Shown in pieces: positions 1 to 11,436 of a DNA stretch of 43,922 nt. The stretch spans positions 199,544 through 243,465 of the forward strand of contig JBBHKE010002708.1 of NCBI GenBank assembly GCA_037447655.1, given 5' to 3'. The translations under genes were made by a program, and so were the position numbers. A model generated the notes under the pieces. It saw only the letters and a program-made list of their open reading frames with translations. It searched no databases and was not told where the DNA came from. The first letter of the stretch is position 1. Every line of letters starts with the position of its first letter. Origin of the DNA: Zygnema cylindricum. Its lineage: Eukaryota; Streptophyta; Zygnematophyceae; Zygnematales; Zygnemataceae.

Positions 1-239
1 GGGAGGGAGGGAGGGAGGGAGAGAGAGAGGAAGGAGGGAGGGAGGAGGGAAAAGGAAGAGACAGAGGGAGAGAAAAAAAGCGTCGGCCAAATCTTTCATA
101 TAAGAGGGAGGAAGGAGAGAGAGAGGGAGGGAGGGAGGGAGGGAGGGAGGAAGGGAGATTAAAAAAGAAGAGGGAGGGTGAGGGAGAGGGAGGAGAGTGG
201 AGGGAGGGTGAGAGAGAAGTGGGAGGGAAGGAAGGAGGA
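1..239. repeat. GGGA-type purine-rich simple repeat
   Basis: The stretch is almost entirely G and A on this strand, built from imperfect GGGA, GGA and GA units with small interruptions near 80-105 and 160-172. It is a degenerate microsatellite with no coding potential. Confidence 0.95.
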
Positions 240-720
240 ACGAATGGAATTCCGAGGAAATTCCATTCTCATCTACAGGAGGTAAGAGGGGGGAGGACGT
301 TTCGTCAAAATTACAAAAAAAATTTCAGTTTTTTTTTTTTTACGTTCTATTCTACGTGATTTTGATTGGCTGTTCGTTTATGGGTCATAATTTTAGAAAA
401 TTTAGTTACAGTACGGTTGAATCATTCGAAATGCGACTTCATGTTTTTTCAAAGTCGGTTTTTTGCATTCCGAAAAGGGTTCGCGAAAAAGAAGATGATT
501 TACCACAGTTGTCAAGTTTTGACGCACTTGACCGTACATTTTGTTTTTTGCTACGCTCCAAATTGTACCTTTTGTTCGTAGCTACGCTCCAAAAAGGTTG
601 ACAGCCGGGCGGTCGATCATTTTGGCGCCTCTGTTTTTTGTTCTTTTGCGAAATGAATGGTACGGGATGATTCGTTTTATCATCTCATTCATCATTCATT
701 CCCTGTGTGAATGCAGCAAG
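240..720. other. Spacer without a recognisable gene
   Basis: AT-rich DNA with poly-A and poly-T runs around 310-342. The overlapping short open frames at 356-723 match no family I know and have no promoter or codon signature, so I see nothing to annotate. Confidence 0.6.
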
Positions 721-869
721 TGACTGTTTTGGTTGCGCACAGTCACTTACGTCACTTTGTCAAAAATTGTACGTTTGAATTACATATTGGTACAAATAAA
801 GTACCGTTGAGTAAAATTTTGACGGTATATCGGTTGAACAACTTTGACTTTCAAAATATTGTTTCAACC
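721..869. repeat. Outer terminal inverted repeat, left
   Basis: Reverse complement of 4274-4422. The tip reads TGACTGTTTTGGTTGCGCAC. Within the tip TGACTG and CAGTCA can pair to form a small subterminal hairpin. Confidence 0.9.
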
Positions 870-1327
870 ATAGCTCAAAAGTAGGTGAAAGTACACCCAT
901 ACAATATGCCTATTGTACGCAAAAAATACAATATACCCTTAAGACCCATATTGTATTGGCCACAAAGTGAAATAAAATAGTAACAGGGTTGAGTTGCACA
1001 TGGATCGATAGAGAATTAAACGTCATGTCTAAATTTGAAAAAATAAACAGACAAAAAAATATTTTTCTGTGAGTTTTGAGCGACTTTCTATTTAAATCGT
1101 CAGATTCGGACGATCGGACGGTCATTGATCAAAGTAGCGATCTAAGAAGATCACATGAAAAGCCTATAACAAAACATACGATAGGACTATCGTCAGATTT
1201 GGACGATCGGACGGTCGCTGATCAAAGTAGCGACTTAAGACGATCACATAAAAAGCCCATAACACAACCTACGATGAAGGCGCCGACAAAAGACCTACAA
1301 TAGAAACGCCTACTTTTCGTGTAAATA

Positions 1328-1387
1328 AAATGGTTGCAGACAGTCACTTTTTGTCTTTACGTGAGCTCCAAGGTGAGAGCACTTAGG
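1328..1387. repeat. Inner terminal inverted repeat, left
   Basis: Reverse complement of 4106-4166, about 60 bp with few mismatches, including the core GTGAGCTCCA. It abuts the first TTAGGGTG-type unit directly. Confidence 0.85.
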
Positions 1388-2126
1388 GTGACGTTCCATC
1401 AAGCGAAAAGTGGCGTAATTTACAGAAATCCGCGACCCTCCGTACCAAATCGTACCGCCTATTTTGTTTTTATACCAAAAACAACATTACAGAGAATCTT
1501 GTCGATACTCTCCGAAGGTCTTGGAAGTAATACTGGCCGTCGGATGTTCATTTGCGAGGAATTCGCTTCATTTTTTTCTGTACCTGTCAACCCACCTCGA
1601 GGAGGTGGGTTGGCAGATACAGAAAAAAAAATCGTGACACGCTGGGCGATTAAGCTACGTGTCATGATGGAAAACCAACGAAAAATCTTAAGATTTGCAC
1701 ATGACACGCGCTTTCCAAAATACAACCGAAAATAAAAACGAAATTTCGTAACATTCCCTCGTCACGCTGTTTTCGGTAACTTTTGTTCGTCACACTATTT
1801 CTCTCAAAGGACTTTCGTTATGTTCGTAAACCAAAACCCTAAAAAATGAGCTGGCGTACAGACTGGCGTCTGCAAAAAGTATAAAACTTTTGTCGTATGA
1901 TTACTTCGTACGCAAATACATGGTACGAAAGTCAAGATTTGAACTTAAGTTTGTCGGTGCTAAAAATCTGAAAGATATTCAATATCGGATTGTAGCTTGC
2001 GTGGAGCCAGTCAATTTTGAACATGTGGCTTACAGACTCTACGTGATGGAACATCAACTCAATCGACCCGGTCTGTAGAGTTTGTCGTACAATTACAGAA
2101 ACTTATGATGGAACTTCACCCTTAGT
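1382..2126. mobile_element. MITE-like unit 1 (TTAGGGTG TIR)
   Basis: Left end CTTAGGGTGACGTTCCATCA, and the right end at about 2107-2126 is its near-perfect reverse complement. The unit is about 745 bp with no credible coding sequence. TIRs of this form recall hAT-type non-autonomous elements, but the 8-bp duplication expected for hAT is not evident because the next unit begins immediately. Confidence 0.65.
1571..1629. repeat. 28-bp-stem hairpin inside unit 1
   Basis: Positions 1571-1598 pair with 1602-1629 around a 3-nt GAG loop, with only two mismatches in 28 bp. The centre is CCCACCTC-GAG-GAGGTGGG and the outer ends are T-run against A-run. Open frames on both strands here are products of this symmetry. 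Confidence 0.9.
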
Positions 2127-2134
2127 CGCAAATT

Positions 2135-2506
2135 TGAAATTGAATCGTGTGAGCGTTACATTGAACATGGACGCAAAATGAAACGAAACCTCTTTAAACT
2201 AAAGTACTATAAGTCTTGTACGGAAATATTAAACCTCACGAAATGAAATAAACTTTGTACACTATAATAAAATGAACCGGCGTAAAAATACATATTGAAA
2301 TTAAATGAAAAAAATGCGCGTCGTCACGCGCGACGAAATCAAGCCACACTATCTACGATTCAACATTCTTACATTGACAGCAAAAATTCGTTTCGTGCGT
2401 TTTAATATTTCTATACAAAACTTACAGTAGTTCAATTTAGTTTAAAGAGGTTTCGTTTCAATTTGCGTCCAAGTTTAATGTAACGCTTAGACGATTATAT
2501 TTCAAT
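2135..2506. repeat. Inverted-repeat unit 2
   Basis: The arm around 2135-2236 is the reverse complement of about 2397-2506; both contain AAACGAAACCTCTTTAAACT or its complement. The roughly 160-bp loop is AT-rich. It sits exactly between units 1 and 3. Confidence 0.75.
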
Positions 2507-2513
2507 TTCTCGG

Positions 2514-3328
2514 TTAAGGGTATTTTCGCATGTATCCGAAACTTAGTCTTGCTACTTTGTTTTTTAGCGAAGATTCTCTGTACAGCTTTTAGAGCATTAT
2601 AATGTAAACGCAAATAACTTGTCACTTAAAAAAGTGACTTACGTATACGTGTACGAAGAATTGTGACAGATGAAGTGGTACATAAAATGAGGCGAAACTT
2701 CCACTCGCCTTCAATTTAAGGCGTTTCTCCGCACGCTATACAATTTTTGTGACTTTGTAATGCTTGTACGCCACATTGTCGACATGTTGAAACTCTAAAA
2801 TACCTTTCGCTGTCACACAGAATTTGCGGTTTCGTTTATCGTTTTCCCACTTGCCAACATGTGGCCAATATTTTTCATACGCCGTATGTGTGAAGACACG
2901 TGTTTGAGAGAGACGGCCCCTGTACTGATTAGCGCACGCAAAACATTACGCACACGCTGGAAACATGTAGTGTGTTTTTTTTTGGTACCCTGCGCACAAA
3001 AATTGTAAAAAACTTCAGACACGTGCGACAGTGTCTGCCTATTCGCTCATATTATTGGACTTTATTTCAAATCACCTCGCGAGGTGATTTGATGTAAAGT
3101 TTGAACATGTGTTGAAAGGACGTGAAAGTGGGTCGAAATGCGCTAAACGGAAAATTGTATCGCCCTAGACGACAAACTACTGTATGTATAAAGTTTCAGG
3201 GTAATGCAACTTGTACGGTGGTAGTTTCTATTTTTTGGTACGGCTGGGGATTTTCTCGTTTTTTTCTAAGTTATGGAGGAAAACGACAAAAAATAACTGT
3301 TACTTTAGCACATGCAAAAATACCCTAA
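2514..3328. mobile_element. MITE-like unit 3
   Basis: Left end TTAAGGGTATTTTCGCATGT. The right end (about 3309-3328) is its reverse complement with two differences. The unit is about 815 bp with no coding sequence and carries a perfect palindrome at 3070-3091. Confidence 0.65.
3070..3091. repeat. Perfect 22-bp palindrome
   Basis: AAATCACCTCG followed immediately by its exact reverse complement, with no loop. Confidence 0.9.
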
Positions 3329-4111
3329 GGGTGCGTCTCCATGTGCCTAAGTAAGGGTTTTTTTCTGTCGTTTTCATGTAAAACTTAGTGACGTACCACG
3401 TAAGTTTCGACCGTACAAAAAATAGAGAAAATGAGAAGTACATTTTGCGTCATCGTCAAATTTAAGATGTAGTAGCTGTTGCCGTTTTGTGTTCTTCGAC
3501 CAACGGCCACGCCAAAAAACGTCATCTTCAAACTTTTCTTTAAAACACAGTGAAGATGTGTTTTAAAACAAAGAATTTTCCAAAAACAAATAGAAACACG
3601 TATTTGCACGTGTAATTTTTTTCAATAAATTTCAAAAGAATTCAAGTGACGACGAAAAGTGCACGATCCGCTATGTTTTGTCCGTTTGGGTTAAGGTACG
3701 ACAAAGCAAAGTACACAATTTGTTTGGTTTTGTCCGTTTGCGCTTGGTATAGAATTTATTTAGCCAAGGGTCTGAAGATCCAATGCCATTTCACGTTGAG
3801 CGAACAAGAGACGCAAAGGCAAAGTGCATCTTTTTCAACCGTGAAACGACACAGGCTGGATAGAGGTACGTCTACAATGTCACGAAAAGTCATGCGACAT
3901 CACAACAGTTACAAAAAATAACTTGCGTCATCACAGATTGTACACTGTTGACAGCCGTCACGGGCATTGAGGATGTATACAATCGTCACGCACTTAAGTG
4001 ACAACTTCGTTTGGTACACATAGGGACAACTCGAAATCCGGGTCCGCCGGATCTACGCTAAAATACAAAGTAAATTCTCTAAGTTTCTAGTACATGGAGA
4101 CGCAACCTAAG
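3325..4111. mobile_element. MITE-like unit 4
   Basis: Left end CTAAGGGTGCGTCTCCATGT (3325-3344). Right end ACATGGAGACGCAACCTAAG (about 4092-4111) is its reverse complement with one difference. It overlaps the last few bases of unit 3. Confidence 0.65.
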
Positions 4112-4166
4112 TGCTCTCACCATGGAGCTCACGTAAAGACAAAAAGTGACTGTATGCAACCATTTA
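4106..4166. repeat. Inner terminal inverted repeat, right
   Basis: Partner of 1328-1387 in inverted orientation. Confidence 0.85.
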
Positions 4167-4273
4167 ATTTTTATGTGGTTGCCGCATTTTTGTTACTGTA
4201 AACGTTCGCCAACCGTGTGAATTACTAATTTTATTATGACGGTCGACGTCCGCAAGCACAACAAAATTTAAGC

Positions 4274-4422
4274 GGTTAAAACAATATTTTGAAAGTCAAA
4301 GTTGTCCTACCGATTAACCGTCAAAATTTTACTCAACGGTACTTTATCTGTACCAATATGTATGTCAAACGTACATTTTTTGACAAAGTGATGTAAGTGA
4401 CTGTGCGCAACCAAAACAGTCA
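4274..4422. repeat. Outer terminal inverted repeat, right
   Basis: Partner of 721-869 in inverted orientation, ending GCAACCAAAACAGTCA. Confidence 0.9.
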
Positions 4423-6718
4423 TTGTCATGATCAGTTCCCTTTGAAATTTGAACCTTTTCACGTATACCACGAGAATTCTAGCTCGCAGTTGAACCGAGA
4501 GCTGTCATAACGCACATATGTATAACAGTTTTCCTACTATATTCTGAGGCGTCGGTCGTAAACGTCTCTTATCTCCGAAAAAACATAACGCATACTGTTG
4601 GATCGACAAATCGTTTGTTCAATTTGAGGGTCAAGATTTAGGGCCGCCAAATTAGCGTTATTTACGCTAATAGCGATTCACGGTGTAGCATAGCTTTTGA
4701 TTTTTAAACATTTGCACTAAAATATTGCCCTAAAACTATACAAACCAAAAAGAAAAAATGGCGTTCCAAAAAAATAAAACTAAAAATCACAAAAATAAAC
4801 CACCAATATAAATAAAGCAAACACTTAAATAGTCCAGCATCTTTCATCCTCAAGCACCCAAAAAAAGAAAGGTAAAAAAATTATAATTTTTTTCTTCCCC
4901 CACTTTCTTGCAAACCCAAAGTAAATCGATGGCCATTTTCCCCTCAAATCCAAAATTTTATATTTTTTTTTTCGTTTTTGGTCGTCGAATATTATTTAAT
5001 TCTCTCTCATAAAGTTTATGTTTTTTTCTTTTTTCTTTTTTTTTATTTTTTTCTCTATATGTGTGTACACAAACAGTAACATTATAGTGTTGAAAGGTTC
5101 ACATTTGATTCTGTAATGCTGACGAATATTTGGGGATTTTAGGAAATTATTGGGAACATTTCACAAATATTATATAAACAACATTTTTAACCCGACACTA
5201 GAGTGAATGCCCTTTCACTATCACTTTCTCCCCCCTTTACGCTCTTATTTTTATCGTTACTCTCATTTTTATTTGTCATCTCCTGCATATTTTTAGCTCA
5301 TTCATTTTACTTTTATCATTAACATTTTTTTTTTCTGCCTTTCTATTTTTTACCACAAAACACAAACTCCAGTAATTTTCAAAAAATGTTTGTGAACAAT
5401 TTAGTTAATTATTACAAGTGATGTCTTGTATTACATGGAATTTGTAATAGTCGATATTCCAACGTTAAGTTGTGATTATAAATTTAAATATGAAATTAGG
5501 AATTATAACGTCGATCATCAATGCATCTATATAGTTTTCCAACATTAAAGTGCGTTTAACTTTGTGATTAACCGGTGGATTTTTTTTACTAAAACATGCA
5601 ATAATACGGTACAACATATAATGTTAATGGTGTTTTTTTCAACCTTTTTACCTATGCACACATTTTTTATTTTTATTGAAAAAGTCAACCAAAACGTGAC
5701 AAAATTGCCTTTCAATCTTGAATGGTAACTTATTCAATAAATGTGGATGGAAAAGATATGGCCGAATTGGAGAAAAGGTAACTATGATGTTGATTGTGGT
5801 GTCGCAATTGAAACACCAATACTTGTGTGATAACGATAAACAACCTTTATTGCAAAACTTGCCATAAAAACCCGATTTGGATACAGAAATGATAAAAATA
5901 ATTGTTTTAATTTATAATAATTAATTACCTATAAATACGCAACTTTAAAGACGAGCACTTACGAAAATAGTAATATAAATTTTATTAAAAAAATTGCGAT
6001 TGAAAAGCCACCGGATGAAAATGGGGTAAAAAAAGACACAAAATACTCTAAAATTAAAAAGATAGCAAAGCACGAGGAGTAAATGAGTATGCCAAAATTA
6101 ATTACAATAACTAGCAACAAAATATAAAAACGACCACCAAATGTGACTACAAAAAAAGAGACAAAACGTAACATAAAAGACTAACCACAATCTGAACAAA
6201 GTAAATTCCACACTCCAATGGTGGATATTGGACTAAATCTATAGGTGGACATATTGTGGGGCCCTCACCATGTTTTGTCAAAAAATACCCGCTACTTTTG
6301 CTTTTTCAACAGCAGTTAAAACAGACTTCACTAAAAAGTAAGGAGAAGGCTTAGAAGAGTGCTCATCGGACCGCGAGATTCAAATGTTTTTCCGCCCACA
6401 TGCCCAAGTTCTCAATCGCAAAGGGGACAAATTCGCCCGCCAAGTCTCAATTGACTTAATCTCGCACATTTGAAGTCGTTACATCTTAACCAACCACGGG
6501 GGTATGCAATGTCGCACGAGAAAAATCTTATGTCATTGTCGCAGGGATGTTTAGAAAAAAACCTTGATAAAATTAGTATACCATTTCCCATTTTTTTCAT
6601 AAGACAATCGGTTTTTCCGACAATTGCTGCATTTGTATGGCACCCTAAACCATACGCAACTGTTTTTTTTCCCGTATTTGAGTAACCAATCTCTTACATA
6701 TTAGACTGTGGTTGTGGA
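4423..6718. other. AT-rich spacer, no gene seen
   Basis: Strongly AT-rich with poly-T/poly-A tracts, notably 4900-5060 and 5300-5350. The short open frames at 5959-6174 and 6412-6685 resemble no known family. I see no RNA gene or structured repeat. Confidence 0.6.
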
Positions 6719-6723
6719 CACTC
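6719..6723. repeat. Target-site duplication CACTC, left copy
   Basis: CACTC here and again at 8007-8011, immediately flanking the solo LTR. Confidence 0.85.
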
Positions 6724-8006
6724 TGAAATTCTATGGGCTCCATTGCCACACAGAAATCGCATATCCAAAGAAACTTATATAGATACTGCCGACTCCAACT
6801 TGATACAAACCCAAATGATTGACACCCTGACATTCAAAACCCCAATACAGATTCACCTTTCTGGAAACAAGACCTTCTGTGTGCTCAGTTCCACCAGAGA
6901 ATGCAAAGCTTAAACATGTGATTTGGAAAATATTCCCTACTTTGAATTTCCGTTATAAATACCGCCACCTTGGCAAGCAAAAACTCTAACCAACTACACC
7001 CTGGTGTAGCCTGGACTCCCGTGAGTCCATAGCAAAAAAAATCACTAAAATTGCTCACCCGAGCATTAAGTTATGGCCGGCCAAAGATGGCATATAAGTA
7101 CAGAAGCACTCTGGGAGAGAGACAGTTACCTTGATTTTTTCATAAGCTCCCTCTCTAAATATCCTACTAGTGTACCTTAACGAATCAAGTGACTGCAAGG
7201 TACAAAAAGGTATAGGTACCGTTGTACTACTTGTACGACCATAGTACGACATGACCGCTCCGCTGACGCGTGTCAGTTCCTGAGCTGTAGTTGCTCCCCC
7301 CGTAATATCCGCTATCTAACCATATCATGCCACGTGTCGTCCGCAAACATTGGCTTGCGAACCGCCAAATGTCCACTCCGGTGCTTCGTCTCCACTGTGA
7401 GACGACGTATCCGAAACCGAGAAGTAATTGCGTCCGTTCAAATAGAGTGTCGTTTTATTTCGTAATCCGCGATATAGAGTATGTAGATTAGTACCACGTT
7501 TAAATACAATTAGAACACAACATAGGTATCGTTTCGTCACGCCTTAGTGGATAAGGCAAAGTGTTACGTCATTCTATAGATCTACGTTCAAATCCCACTA
7601 AGGTCATTAATACATTTCAGATTACTCCTATCAATATCTCTCTCTCTCTCTCTCCTTGCGTGGTAATTATTTATATTAAAATCAAACCAAACATTGTTAT
7701 CTATCGATCTACACATGTAGGTTAGTTCATTAAGCTATAAGTTCAATCCACAGACCCAAGTTTAATTTAAATATTTTGCATATATATTTTGGTAGACTAT
7801 CCTCTTAACCCTCCTCCTTGTCTCCTTGACTATCTGAGGGCAACCATGGAGTTTCTTCTGTCTCTCAGTGACTAAGACAAGTTTATAGAGATAGAAGTAT
7901 TTCCAAGCACCATGTAGAAACTTTGAAAAACCTTTTGATACTATTAGTCATACACATAGAAAATACATAGAAAAATACAGACCTAGAAAATACATAAATT
8001 TTAACA
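6724..8006 (-). mobile_element. Solo LTR, copia family B (minus orientation)
   Basis: This 1283-bp TG...CA sequence is bounded by the perfect 5-bp duplication CACTC. It aligns throughout with the solo LTR at 19719-20872 and with the plus-strand family B LTR ending at 37927. No internal region is present, so it is the usual product of recombination between the two LTRs of a full element. It includes a CT microsatellite at 7636-7654 and a tRNA-like patch at 7537-7600. On the minus strand it would hold promoter and polyadenylation signals. Confidence 0.9.
7537..7600 (+). other. tRNA-like patch inside the LTR (antisense)
   Basis: The A-box-like TAGTGGATAAGGC and the B-box-like GTTCAAATCCC are spaced as in a tRNA gene. 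The outer segments CCTTAGTGG and CCACTAAGG are complementary. I do not see a full cloverleaf, so it is not called a tRNA gene; comparable patches occur at the same place in other LTRs of this window. Confidence 0.4.
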
Positions 8007-8074
8007 CACTCCACGACCGCCCCAAAAGCGAAAGGTAAGTCACTCCGTGACCGCCCCAAAAGAGAAGGGTAAGT
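8007..8074. repeat. 34-bp unit, two tandem copies
   Basis: 8007-8040 and 8041-8074 are near-identical 34-bp units sharing the core GACCGCCCCAAAAG. The first begins with the target duplication CACTC of the adjoining solo LTR. Confidence 0.85.
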
Positions 8075-9493
8075 CAAAAACCAAACGTTGGCGTAGGACA
8101 AAAGAAAATCGATTCAACATCAAACAAAGTGTGAAAAAAGTTGAGACTACGCCCCCACATAGGAACACGAACCTAAACATGCATGTGATTCAACAAAAGG
8201 TGGCGGTGCGAAGAAATGATTGAACACAACCTTTGCCAATAACTATAATACGCATTGTTGACAGTGAAATTTGTTGTCGACAATTAGAGATCAAAATGGT
8301 GGAACCTAATTTTGGGCATCCGGTGTGAGTAACGCACGAACGAAGTGTAGTACCTCAGGAAACGGAAGGAGGTTTTCTTTAGTTGAGGGACGATCGACAT
8401 TATAATACGGTTCGACGTTAACAATTAAATGAGAGGTGATTGTACGCGTCACCATCCCAAATTACCCAAACACGTTGCTATTCCAACCTCATGCCACATG
8501 AATCTTACATTAACGACCATTCAAAATTGGGAGAGTGGCTTGCTAACAAACATACGTCCTTCCGTTTTATACAAAATTTTATACCTAAGTGGGTGGCATA
8601 TATACTAAGAACAAGCAGCGGAGGTGAGAACACTTAGAAAAGTGACTGGTAAACTATACAAAAATATCTTACTTTCATGATGTCATGTATTATCCCCATT
8701 GGATGAAGTTTTATCCAATGGTGGACCCCCCCTAAAAACATGCGCCGAAAAAGTTAGCGGATTAGGTAATCGATAATACAAATACGAAAAGAAAAAAATG
8801 GCATATCTAAGGCGAATGGATGCCTCGAGTGTGCTATTTTTTTTTTTGGAAATAAACAAGTAGGATGACTAAGCCATCACTTGCTATTAGTGAAAATGAA
8901 TTAGTGGTGTGTGAAAGAGGAAATTATAATTAACAATATTTCGCGTTCAATGAGCTAAATCCGATAAAACATCATGAATATTTAACAAAAATGCCAATTT
9001 ATCTACGATTACCATAATGTATTTGATATAGACAATGTTTACATGGTCAGGTATGTTAGGATAGGTTTTCGCGATCCCCGCGTAATCTTTGGTACCAATA
9101 AATCCAATTTCTCGTGTCGATTTATACCTCCATATATAAGTATTGAGCTTTTAACGTACGTGTTGGAACATTACTTTCAACGCACCATTTAGTTTTTTTG
9201 TCAAAATACAACTTGAATCGCTATAAGTGTTAATTGCACTATTTAGGTGACCTTAAATTTTGATTAATGAACTAAAAATATAATTAATACTTTTAGTTTT
9301 TTATCCACGCTAGTAAAAGAACGGTTTAATTTACACTAATGACTATAATTTGAGAAATTATTTAATAGTGTTGTGTGCGAAATGTGACATTTTGTTCTAA
9401 AATTGCTCATTATATTGTACACATGTACAAAAAAAGTGTCAATCCGCAATTTCGTCACTAAAAAGTGAGTGCGTCGACACTGGAAAAGGCAAT
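8075..9493. other. AT-rich spacer with one small hairpin
   Basis: No gene is recognisable. A hairpin at 8697-8720 has stem CATTGGAT/ATCCAATG and an 8-nt loop. The rest is unassigned AT-rich DNA. Confidence 0.6.
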
Positions 9494-9560
9494 TAGGGTG
9501 TGTTCTCATGTAACCCCAACTTAGACTTGTTACTTTATTTTTAAGTGAAGATTATTCCTA
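9494..9560. repeat. TTAGGGTGTG-type element end
   Basis: The sequence starting TAGGGTGTGTTCTCATGT resembles the TIR tips of the units at 1382-4111 and the complement of 43688-43705. It is the left part of an old TIR-bounded repeat into which the copia element A-1 was inserted. Confidence 0.5.
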
Positions 9561-9565
9561 CTACT
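9561..9565. repeat. Target-site duplication CTACT, left copy
   Basis: CTACT occurs here and at 23774-23778, exactly outside the two outermost family A LTRs. This ties 9566-23773 together as one insertion. Confidence 0.85.
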
Positions 9566-10584
9566 TGTTGTTCTACAACCACGGTTGCAGGAGGGGATCC
9601 AGCAGTAGTAGTGGAAGTAGACATGGAAAACAACAAAAAACTATCAAGCACCAACTCAACAGCCAACTTTAAACTTACACAAAATATGATTCACAAGGCC
9701 AATATGCCTCAAATTTTCCACATTGATACAAAATACAATAAATTCACAATTTCTAATATTGCAGCTCAAATGACTTAATAAACCATAAGATATGATGTCT
9801 GGAAGTTTCCCAAAAACTGCCCTTAGAAAATCATCTTCCCAAAACTAGATACTACAAAATTGGCTAAGTCCTAAGTTATATACTCACAAAGTGTATCTAC
9901 AAGTCTACACTAATTTGGGTAACTGTTATTGCGGTTATTATCTTGACTAACGACAAAGTATTATGCCTGTACGTTACTGTACTGTAAGTACCTCAAAAAC
10001 CTTAATTACTACTTTCCGAAAAACCTATTTAATGGAACACTATTTTTTATTACACTAAAATACAAAACAATGTTATTCAGATAATTCCAAATATTGAACA
10101 ATACACAAAACGTTCCAAACCGTACACAAAACGTTCCAAATGCTAAGTCAGCGAGAGTCGCTAAAATCAAACCGAATGTTATCGTGTAGTACGAAGCACC
10201 TGAGTGCTTCGCCACTTGTGGTCCCACGCGAATCACGCTTCTGGCCCCTCGTGAATTGTGTTCATTGGAACAAATTCAATAGACGATGGTATCGTCGAAT
10301 TGTACAATTTATTTTCGAAATACCCGGTTCAGATCCCGTTCGTCCGATCTTGTGAATCATATTGTCAACTGCGTGACGCGTGTGGGTGACTGTCGACGCC
10401 ACTCCAAAAAACCTACATACGTTTTTTTGCCGACACGTGTCCCTATAAAAGTACAATACACTCTTCTGTACTTTTTGCTACTGTAATGCTAATTAAGGTA
10501 AGTGTTACAGTAGACTACTTAGAAAAATAATCTAAGTTGTTTTTACCTCTATTTACTGAAATAAAGATTTTATAAATTACAACA
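9566..10584 (-). mobile_element. 3' LTR of copia A-1
   Basis: 1019-bp TG...CA repeat homologous to 22782-23773 and 25822-26856. On the minus strand it starts TGTTGTAATTTATAAA at 10584. It is followed not by the expected polypurine tract and pol 3' end but by an inverted integrase fragment. Confidence 0.88.
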
Positions 10585-11436
10585 ATAATGAGTTGTGGCA
10601 TAAGAGATTAAGTCACATATATTATGATAGTCTAAAGAAAATGGTGAATTCGGGAAAAGTTGATGGAGTTTCTCTCACATCTGTTCCTACAAACTCATGT
10701 GATGGTTGTTCACTTGGCAAGATCTATAAATTGCCATTTCCACAAGAAACATACCACATATCGGAAAGGGTTATAAAGCTAATACATTCTGATGTTCTCG
10801 GTCCTTTACAAATGGCGTCGGCAGGAGGCGTCAACTATATGGTCATATTTATAGATGACTACTCGAGGTACACCAAAATTTACTTCATGCAACATAAGAG
10901 TGAAGTGTTTACTCACTTCAAACACTACAAAGCGTTGGCAAAAAACCTTCGTGGAGTTCTAATCTTGCGGCTAAGATCAGACAACGAGGGAGAATACACA
11001 TCAAAGGAATTCAAAGAATTTATCCTTTGGAACGGTATTAGTCACAATCTTACAGTTCCATATACACCGGAACAGAATGGTGTTTCTGAAAGATTAAATA
11101 GGACGGTGATAGAGAGTGCTCGTTCCATTCTTGTAGATAAAGGACTAGATTTTATATTCAGGGCTGAAGCACTTAACTGTATTGTTAATTTTAGAAATAT
11201 ATTTGCTTCTAGATTTGTTGGCACTACGCCTTATTAGCTTTGGACAGGAGAAATACCTGATGTTATTCACTTTAAAATCTTTAGCAGCAAGTGTTTTATT
11301 TTAGATACTTCACAGGATAGATGGAAAATGGAGGCTAAAGGCCTACCTGGGACTTTCATAGGGTATGATAATAATGTGAAAGGATATAAAGTTTTTGTAT
11401 TCGAAAAACATAAAGTCATTATTTCTAGGAATATCG
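10585..11436 (+). pseudogene. Copia integrase fragment (family A), inverted
   Basis: Plus-strand reading frame with the GAG-pre-integrase zinc-binding motif (LWHKRLSH...CDGCSLGK, residues near 10590-10725). The integrase core follows: first Asp in IHSDVLGP, second in RLRSDNEGEY, and the Glu-bearing PEQNGVSERLNRT motif near 11065. An in-frame TAG near 11235 is followed by the usual continuation (FKIFSSKCFILDT) to 11436. There is no start codon context, gag, protease or RT. Orientation is opposite to the surrounding element A-1, and the protein differs clearly from A-1's own integrase, so it derives from another family A copy. Its 5' edge coincides to the base with an LTR terminus. Confidence 0.85.

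Larger units (their letters stand above)
721..4422. mobile_element. Composite inverted-repeat element (nested TIRs)
   Basis: A 149-bp terminal inverted repeat (721-869 with 4274-4422, about 90% identical by eye) encloses a second inverted repeat (1328-1387 with 4106-4166). That pair in turn encloses four shorter TIR-bounded units packed end to end. No transposase frame is visible, so it would be non-autonomous. Both repeat layers share the motif GGTTGC-NN-ACAGTCACTT, so they are probably related families. Long TIRs would suit a Mutator-like or foldback element, but I found no convincing target-site duplication at either end, so the superfamily is open. Confidence 0.75.

Noticed and set aside
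1334-1735. 133- and 88-codon open frames on opposite strands
   Set aside because: They overlap the hairpin at 1571-1629 and the MITE-like unit; both strands are open because of the palindrome and neither resembles a protein family.
721-4422. Target-site duplication at the outer TIRs
   Set aside because: Flanks GCAAG and TTGTC (and longer 8-10-mers) do not match; only the palindromic tip extends.
5959-6174. 71-residue hydrophobic minus-strand frame
   Set aside because: The AT-rich composition produces Phe/Ile/Leu-rich translation; no homologous repeat or start context supports a gene.
7537-7600. A functional tRNA gene
   Set aside because: A- and B-box-like motifs are present but no anticodon arm or proper acceptor/T-stem pairing is seen; it lies within an LTR.
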